Origin: Bacteroidales bacterium
GTDB lineage: Bacteria; Bacteroidota; Bacteroidia; Bacteroidales; UBA932
Reading direction: 5' to 3'
Length of the DNA: 18,778 bases
NCBI GenBank assembly: GCA_004556005.1
Contig: SFJA01000032.1
Span: 1 to 18,778, forward strand
Under the pieces are notes generated by a model. The model was given only the letters and a program-made list of their open reading frames with translations. It was not told the DNA's origin and ran no database searches. Shown piece by piece: positions 15,201-18,778 of the stretch; positions within the stretch are counted from its first letter, which is position 1; each line of letters starts with the position of its first letter. The position numbers were made by a program, and so were the translations under genes.

Positions 15201-15217
15201 TCCGGACCAATTCCGGA
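15201..15217. promoter_or_regulatory. Tandem TCCGGA palindromes, candidate operator
   Basis: TCCGGA occurs at 15201-15206 and again at 15212-15217, an 11-bp period, which puts both on the same face of the helix. They lie between the predicted -7 element (15227-15234) and the start codon of the ribbon-helix-helix gene, that is, at or just after the transcription start. Paired half-sites about one turn apart are how ribbon-helix-helix repressors commonly bind. Confidence 0.45.
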
Positions 15218-15226
15218 TACCGACCA

Positions 15227-15234
15227 CAAAAGTA
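15227..15234 (-). promoter_or_regulatory. -7 element for the ribbon-helix-helix/CNNM unit
   Basis: On the minus strand this reads TACTTTTG, a perfect TAnnTTTG. A TTTG lies 14 nt upstream, closer than the usual 19-21. Predicted start of transcription is around 15220. Confidence 0.5.
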
Positions 15235-15277
15235 ATAAATATGTACGGCAAATGAAATACTTACAACTAACTATCTA

Positions 15278-16189
15278 CTACTCACCAGCCTCAATCCCGC
15301 CGTAGCGGTCGTACACCGACTTTATCGCGCCGGCAATCTTAAGCACTTCCATAAGCGAGTCCATCTCGAGCCGCCTGCCGATTATCGTGCCCTGCGGCTC
15401 AATGCAATAAATTCGCGGGGTGCCTATGACAGAATATTTGAGCGGATAGTCCGAGTCGAGTTCCGGGTCCCACAGATGATGCAGTTTCACGTTTTTGTTG
15501 TCCAGCCTGAAACTCCTGCGGAAACGCTTCCACTCGCGCCGGTCCGCACCGCAGTTGATGGCATAGAACTGAAGCCGGAAATCAATGTCTGACAGCGCTG
15601 CAGGCAACAATTCTGCCGTCAGCCTGCATTTTGCGCAGGATGTGTCATAAAAAAACAGCACCGAAACCTCGCCTTCCTTCGGAACCGTCTCCTTCCCTCC
15701 GCAAGGCTTGCGCAGGGTCAGCCGAGGCGCGTCGCAGCCTATCAGCGACTGGCGGTTGAAGCGCACGAACATCTCCGCATCCATCTTGTCCATCTGCCCC
15801 TGGAACTTAACCTTCCCCGGCTCGAACCAATTGTCATACAAATAGATAGCCACCGACTCGTCGCCCATGAGATTGGAGTCGCGGTAGTGGTCGAATATGG
15901 AAAGTGCCACCCGCTGCCTCGTCAGCGAGTCGGTGCAGGTCGAAATGAGGAAGTCAACTTCGGAGCACTTGTCCTCCAGCGGTGCAAATTCCAGAACCTT
16001 GTAAAAACCCTGCAGGAGACTGTCCAGCCGCGCATAATCCTGCACGCTAGCGGTCTTGACGCTGTCCGTAGCCGCAACCGGATCGGGGGCGAAGCCAACT
16101 TCAGACTGACTGACGCCGGCAGAGAGGGCAGCGGGCACAGCGAGCAGGCAGAATAGCGGCAGAATCCGCCGAAAAGCAGCCGCCGTCAT
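15278..16189 (-). CDS. Exported thioredoxin-like protein with DUF5106-type N-terminal domain
   Basis: This 303-residue protein has an N-terminal signal peptide (hydrophobic residues 8-24, ending ALSAG). A helical region of the DUF5106 type known from Bacteroidales follows (about 45-145), and then a thioredoxin-fold domain (about 150-290). The redox motif CAKC is at residues 185-188, after VLFFYDTS. The cis-proline loop is GTPRIY (256-261). Such proteins act on disulfides in the periplasm. The exact partner is unknown. Several further cysteines (75, 85, 152, 163, 213, 262) are present. Its ATG overlaps the coaD stop codon by 4 nt, so the two are coupled. No terminator is visible after it. Confidence 0.85.
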   Translation of the reverse strand: MTAAAFRRILPLFCLLAVPAALSAGVSQSEVGFAPDPVAATDSVKTASVQDYARLDSLLQGFYKVLEFAPLEDKCSEVDFLISTCTDSLTRQRVALSIFDHYRDSNLMGDESVAIYLYDNWFEPGKVKFQGQMDKMDAEMFVRFNRQSLIGCDAPRLTLRKPCGGKETVPKEGEVSVLFFYDTSCAKCRLTAELLPAALSDIDFRLQFYAINCGADRREWKRFRRSFRLDNKNVKLHHLWDPELDSDYPLKYSVIGTPRIYCIEPQGTIIGRRLEMDSLMEVLKIAGAIKSVYDRYGGIEAGE

Positions 16190-16659
16190 AGCTTCACCTC
16201 CGGGAGCACAACCCCCTTGGGCAGGAACAGGCTCGTGTCGCCGCGATGCCGGATAAGGTCGCGGACGGCCGACGAAGAGATATGGGCAAATTCTTGCGCG
16301 GTAGGTATTATGACGGTTTCGAGGTCGGGTGCGAGCAGGCGGTTGGCATCGGCTATCGCCCTTTCGTTCTCGAAGTCGAGCATATTGCGCACGCCCCTGA
16401 CTATATGCTTGATACCCAGCGAGTGGCAGAGATCGACGGTGAGACTGTCGTAATCGATTACCGATACCCCATCGAGCTCTTTTATGGCCTGAAGAATGAT
16501 GTTGCGGCGCTGCTCGTTGTCAAAAAACCCGCGCTTGTCCTGATTGACACCGATGGCGATTACGACTTCGTCAAAGATGGTCAGGGCACGTTTCAGTATA
16601 TTGAGGTGTCCTGCGGTAAAAGGATCGAAGGAACCCGGAAACAATGCTTTCTTTGTCAT
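16186..16659 (-). CDS. coaD: Phosphopantetheine adenylyltransferase
   Basis: CoaD adenylates 4'-phosphopantetheine to dephospho-CoA, the fourth step of coenzyme A synthesis. The 157-residue protein is full length. It has the nucleotidyltransferase loop FPGSFDPFTAGHLN (residues 7-20), IVRGVRNMLDFENE (86-99) and the ISSSAVRDL motif (127-135). The start is supported by a TAACTTTG element 27 nt upstream. The stop codon overlaps the start of the thioredoxin-like gene. In this setting the coupling looks like operon packing rather than a shared pathway. Confidence 0.96.
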   Translation of the reverse strand: MTKKALFPGSFDPFTAGHLNILKRALTIFDEVVIAIGVNQDKRGFFDNEQRRNIILQAIKELDGVSVIDYDSLTVDLCHSLGIKHIVRGVRNMLDFENERAIADANRLLAPDLETVIIPTAQEFAHISSSAVRDLIRHRGDTSLFLPKGVVLPEVKL

Positions 16660-16685
16660 GCTTGTGCAAGTTTTAACACAGAATG

Positions 16686-16693
16686 CAAAGTTA
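16686..16693 (-). promoter_or_regulatory. -7 element for coaD
   Basis: On the minus strand this reads TAACTTTG, a perfect TAnnTTTG. An ATTG/TTGT stretch lies about 18-20 nt upstream, near the -33 position. The leader would be about 20 nt. Confidence 0.65.
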
Positions 16694-16714
16694 CAATGAT
16701 TCTTTGAAAAACAA

Positions 16715-16909
16715 TCAAGGCGCTGCCGAGAGTGCGGTGTGAATCACGTTGGCATAGGCGGTGTCATCCGCCTGCATTTTGGAGAACACTTCAGGGTTGG
16801 CAGTGAAGGCTATGTATCGACTCTGTGTCAACTTGACAACGGAAGCTATCTGAAGTATGGTTGGGGTGGAACGGTTGCAGCCCGCAAGAGCGTTCGTAAA
16901 AGAATTCAT
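16715..16909 (-). CDS. Unassigned 64-codon ORF downstream of the DUF5131 gene
   Basis: This open frame of 64 codons begins at ATG 16909, 17 nt after the DUF5131 stop codon and on the same strand. It fills most of the gap between DUF5131 and coaD. I do not recognise the product. It has a moderately hydrophobic N-terminal half, with TILQIASVVKL (residues 16-26), and no cysteine pairs, signal peptide or transmembrane helix of normal length. Codon choice (AAC, GCC, GGC, ACC) resembles the neighbouring genes, which argues weakly for coding. No Shine-Dalgarno site or promoter of its own is visible. It may be a real small protein co-transcribed with DUF5131, or a remnant of a larger gene. Confidence 0.35.
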   Translation of the reverse strand: MNSFTNALAGCNRSTPTILQIASVVKLTQSRYIAFTANPEVFSKMQADDTAYANVIHTALSAAP

Positions 16910-16926
16910 ACTTAAAATGCATCTTA

Positions 16927-17805
16927 TTACTCTCGTGGAGCGGGCGCGGACGCGGGTGTTGCCGCCGAGGACTTCGGGGTAGTTGCGGTACATCCTTTCG
17001 GCAATGTCTGGAAGGTGAGCAGATGGATTGACTTGTCGGCGGTTTCGGGGAGGAAGTAACGGCCAATACGGAAGTCGATATTGGCCTTGTGTGCCTGGGA
17101 GAGCTGGTAGCGGCGGGGGATGCGGTAGAGTCGGCCATCCTTCAGAAGCCTCGCACCGGTCTGGTGAAACCGGAAAGGGACATTATTTGCGACGCATTGC
17201 TCACGAAGGTCCAGAATCCATTGATAATCACAGACTCTCGCATCAACTCCCGATTCACCTCCGGTACTGACCTCCTCGATGTCATCATCCAGATACGGCT
17301 CCAGATTCAAAGCGCTGAGCAGAGGGGCGGCTATTATGGACTTGTGCTTGATTGGCAGAGACTTGAATATGGGAAGCCTGTAATCCGCCATCTGCTGATT
17401 CTCAACAGTACAGCCAATCAGCACATTGTCATATCCGTCTCCCCAATCCGATGGCATACATCGCTCGAAACGGTGAATCCTCTTGGTAAAGAAATAAAAA
17501 TACAGATCCTGCCTCTGGCGTATCATCTGCCAACATTCATCCCTCCATTGGTCTGCATCCTCCAGCAAAAAATCAGAAGTAAAACAGGTAAACACCACCT
17601 TTCCACCGGGAATCTTGTAGGACTTGTCCCTCTTCCGCTTCACGGGCAGGTTAAAAGCAGCCGTCTTTCTGCATAAACTGCTTGCCACGGAACTGCCGTA
17701 CATCTCATCCTGCCTGTAAACATAGCAATATTTGCAGCCCGGACTTATCTTAGTGCATCCATGCCAGGGATTCCAGTCCGCATATATGTCCCAGTTCTCG
17801 CTCAT
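16927..17805 (-). CDS. DUF5131 (phage Gp37/Gp68-like) three-cysteine protein
   Basis: The 292-residue protein matches the DUF5131 family, first named from phage proteins Gp37/Gp68. Its mark is a cysteine set near the N-terminus: WNPWHGCTKISPGCKYCY with Cys17, Cys24 and Cys27, reminiscent of a radical SAM-like metal site. Further family blocks are FTSDFLLED (75-83), YFFTKR (104-109), a long middle segment ending STGGESGVDAR (180-190), and VPFRFHQTGARLL, followed by a basic stretch. The last 25 or so residues are Ala/Pro/Thr-rich and look like an added tail. The function is not known. Many relatives sit next to a TcmP partner gene in mobile elements. None is present here, and no phage gene is near. 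The leader carries a hairpin close to the start codon. Confidence 0.85.
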   Translation of the reverse strand: MSENWDIYADWNPWHGCTKISPGCKYCYVYRQDEMYGSSVASSLCRKTAAFNLPVKRKRDKSYKIPGGKVVFTCFTSDFLLEDADQWRDECWQMIRQRQDLYFYFFTKRIHRFERCMPSDWGDGYDNVLIGCTVENQQMADYRLPIFKSLPIKHKSIIAAPLLSALNLEPYLDDDIEEVSTGGESGVDARVCDYQWILDLREQCVANNVPFRFHQTGARLLKDGRLYRIPRRYQLSQAHKANIDFRIGRYFLPETADKSIHLLTFQTLPKGCTATTPKSSAATPASAPAPRE

Positions 17806-17816
17806 TGCATTTATAA

Positions 17817-17849
17817 AGCACTTTGTTTCAATCCTTTAACAAAAGTGCT
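17817..17849 (-). promoter_or_regulatory. Hairpin or operator dyad in the DUF5131 leader
   Basis: Arms 17817-17826 and 17839-17849 pair over 10 bp with one bulge around a 12-nt loop. The arm sequence on the minus strand is AGCACTTTTGT. The structure lies 11 nt before the start codon, and its loop carries the purine stretch AAAGGA on the transcript strand. It could hide that site in the mRNA, or it could be a protein-binding dyad in the DNA. Confidence 0.45.
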
Positions 17850-17893
17850 ATACGGATAGAAACGGGATTGACGCTCAAAATTTTCCAAACAAA

Positions 17894-17901
17894 CAAATAT
17901 A
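17894..17901 (-). promoter_or_regulatory. -7 element for the DUF5131 gene
   Basis: On the minus strand this reads TATATTTG, a perfect TAnnTTTG. No clear TTTG is seen at -33. The leader would be about 80 nt and would contain the hairpin at 17817-17849. Confidence 0.5.
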
Positions 17902-17936
17902 GTACAAAATTCTCTAAGATAAAAAGCAGCACTGCG

Positions 17937-17968
17937 CTTGCGCGGGAGGAATAATTTTTTGATATTTG
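17937..17968 (+). promoter_or_regulatory. Promoter for the shortened nitroreductase-like gene and nnrD
   Basis: CTTG at 17937-17940 and GATATTTG at 17961-17968 are separated by 20 nt. This agrees with the Bacteroidetes -33/-7 spacing and matches the -7 consensus at all but one fixed base. The leader would be about 43 nt. It points away from the DUF5131 promoter, so the two units are divergent. Confidence 0.5.
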
Positions 17969-18017
17969 CCTTACAGGATAGAGGCCCCGAAAACCTGAAA
18001 TACTGAACAAAACGATA

Positions 18018-18245
18018 ATGAATATGAAACATTCTCTACTATTGGCGCTTGCTCTTGTAGTCGCGTCCTGCTGCGGTGGCGGAGACGAGAGTATCAGGCA
18101 ACATCCTCAAATCAAGGAAGTTATGAAGAAACTTGACTTTAGCGAGTCCTATAGGATGATTCTTTGTGTAGGATTTGGCTATCCTGATGAATCACCGGAA
18201 GCCAAGGATCGTGACAGCTCCAAATACAGGTTTGTGGAGTTCTGA
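18018..18245 (+). pseudogene. Lipoprotein signal joined to a nitroreductase C-terminus (internally deleted)
   Basis: The ORF encodes 75 residues. Residues 1-18 form a lipoprotein signal (hydrophobic LLLALALVVAS, lipobox VASC with Cys18). Residues 26-75 resemble the C-terminal end of nitroreductase-family flavoproteins: a helix HPQIKEVMKKL, then MILCVGFGYPDESPEAK, ending YRFVEF. Exported nitroreductases of this order exist in Bacteroidales and are around 190-200 residues. The FMN-binding core, including the N-terminal arginine motif, is missing here, yet the frame is kept across the join. It is therefore probably a non-functional remnant. A real small lipoprotein, or an assembly gap closed in frame, are alternatives. 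A second in-frame ATG lies at 18024. The next gene starts 5 nt after the stop codon. Confidence 0.6.
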
Positions 18246-18250
18246 TAATT

Positions 18251-18778
18251 ATGACAACAGCCGTCGATACCGTGCTTTTGCGGTCCTTTCTGCTGGGTCG
18301 CAGGGAAGACTCCAACAAGTATGATTACGGTCACGCGCTGCTGATCTGCGGCTGCGAAAAGATGCCTGGAGCAGCTGTGCTTGCGACCGGCGCCGCGCTG
18401 CACTCAGGCTGCGGACTCGTAACGCTGCATTCGACCCGTCCACCTGACATTCAGCGATATACCGCTATCGGGGCAGGTCCCGGGCTGGGCAGGGAGAGTT
18501 GCAGCGTCGAGGCCCTGCGCCGTTTGCTCGAGTCCTGCCGCCGGCCTATGGTGCTGGATGCCGACGCGCTGAACATCCTGTCCGAACACCGGGAGATGCT
18601 CCCGCTCATTCCCCCGGGATCGGTGCTCACCCCTCATGCCGGAGAACTCAAGCGACTGATCGGAAGCGATTCATCCTTGGAAAGCGGGGCGGCGGACCTG
18701 GCGGCTCGCCTCGGCTGCGTTCTGGTCGAAAAGGGACCGCATACCCGCATACATTGGAACGGAGACGTATTTATCAAT
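18251..18778 (+). CDS. nnrD: ADP/ATP-dependent NAD(P)H-hydrate dehydratase, partial
   Basis: NnrD dehydrates damaged (hydrated) NAD(P)H back to NAD(P)H with ADP or ATP. The frame is open from ATG 18251 to the right edge (176 codons). Family blocks are KYDYGHALLICGCEKMPGAA (residues 23-42), GAALHSGCGLVTL (47-59), IGAGPGLG (73-80), VLDADALNIL (101-110), SVLTPHAGELKRL (124-136) and VEKGPHTRI (159-167). No NnrE epimerase domain precedes it, so this is a stand-alone form, unlike the fused enzyme of many bacteria. Only about 7 residues separate GLVTLHS from the RYTAIGAGPGLG block, where relatives have around 30, including a conserved Pro-Glu stretch. An internal in-frame deletion is therefore likely. 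The C-terminus with the GTGD motif lies outside the window. Confidence 0.85.
   Translation, partial: MTTAVDTVLLRSFLLGRREDSNKYDYGHALLICGCEKMPGAAVLATGAALHSGCGLVTLHSTRPPDIQRYTAIGAGPGLGRESCSVEALRRLLESCRRPMVLDADALNILSEHREMLPLIPPGSVLTPHAGELKRLIGSDSSLESGAADLAARLGCVLVEKGPHTRIHWNGDVFIN

Noticed and set aside
16791..17138. 115-codon minus-strand frame overlapping the end of DUF5131
   Set aside because: Its Ser/Pro/Arg-rich first half is an out-of-frame reading of DUF5131, and its second half competes with the better 64-codon frame.
17817..17849. Attachment-site or insertion-sequence end for the inverted repeat upstream of DUF5131
   Set aside because: There is only one dyad, with no flanking direct repeat, integrase, transposase or tRNA nearby. 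A leader hairpin or operator is the simpler reading.

Overview
The window looks like chromosomal DNA of a Bacteroidales bacterium; I cannot name the family. The evidence is a GH97 glycosidase, a DUF5106-thioredoxin exported protein, a dipeptidyl peptidase III with an HECLGH zinc motif, almost no strong Shine-Dalgarno sites, and several promoters of the Bacteroidetes type (-7 element TAnnTTTG). Coding density is high, GC is around 50-55%, and I see no insertion sequence, prophage, CRISPR array, tRNA or rRNA.

Left part, plus strand (1-6980). The C-terminal half of a dipeptidyl peptidase III comes first. After a hairpin and a TATATTTG promoter there is a complete TPP riboswitch, which heads an eight-gene operon: SAM-dependent methyltransferase, thiD, thiS, thiE, thiG, thiH, thiF and a TenI/ThiE-like gene. 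It covers thiazole synthesis (thiS, thiG, thiH, thiF, TenI-like), phosphorylation of the pyrimidine (thiD) and coupling (thiE). The HMP synthase gene thiC is not here. The first gene is a methyltransferase with no assigned role in thiamine synthesis.

Middle part, minus strand (6931-16659). Read in the direction of transcription, the units are: coaD with an exported thioredoxin-like protein; a small ribbon-helix-helix protein with a CNNM-type DUF21/CBS membrane protein and a prolyl-tRNA editing protein; a YjdF-like membrane protein with a uracil permease, then a hairpin; and pfkA with a GT28-type glycosyltransferase and a GH97 glycosidase. The GH97 gene converges on the thiamine operon and overlaps its last gene by 50 bp. 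Perfect -7 elements precede coaD, the ribbon-helix-helix gene and the YjdF-like gene.

Right part (16660-18778). A stand-alone DUF5131 (Gp37/Gp68-like, three-cysteine) gene lies on the minus strand. It has a hairpin in its leader and a 64-codon unassigned ORF just downstream. On the plus strand, a 75-residue ORF joins a lipoprotein signal to what looks like only the C-terminus of a nitroreductase. It is followed by a stand-alone NAD(P)HX dehydratase (nnrD) that runs off the window and seems to lack an internal segment.

Most genes are ordinary housekeeping genes. The points most worth a second look are the riboswitch-controlled methyltransferase, the predicted anti-aptamer strand of the riboswitch, the tandem TCCGGA sites in front of the ribbon-helix-helix gene, the orphan DUF5131 locus, and the two neighbouring internally shortened genes at the right end.
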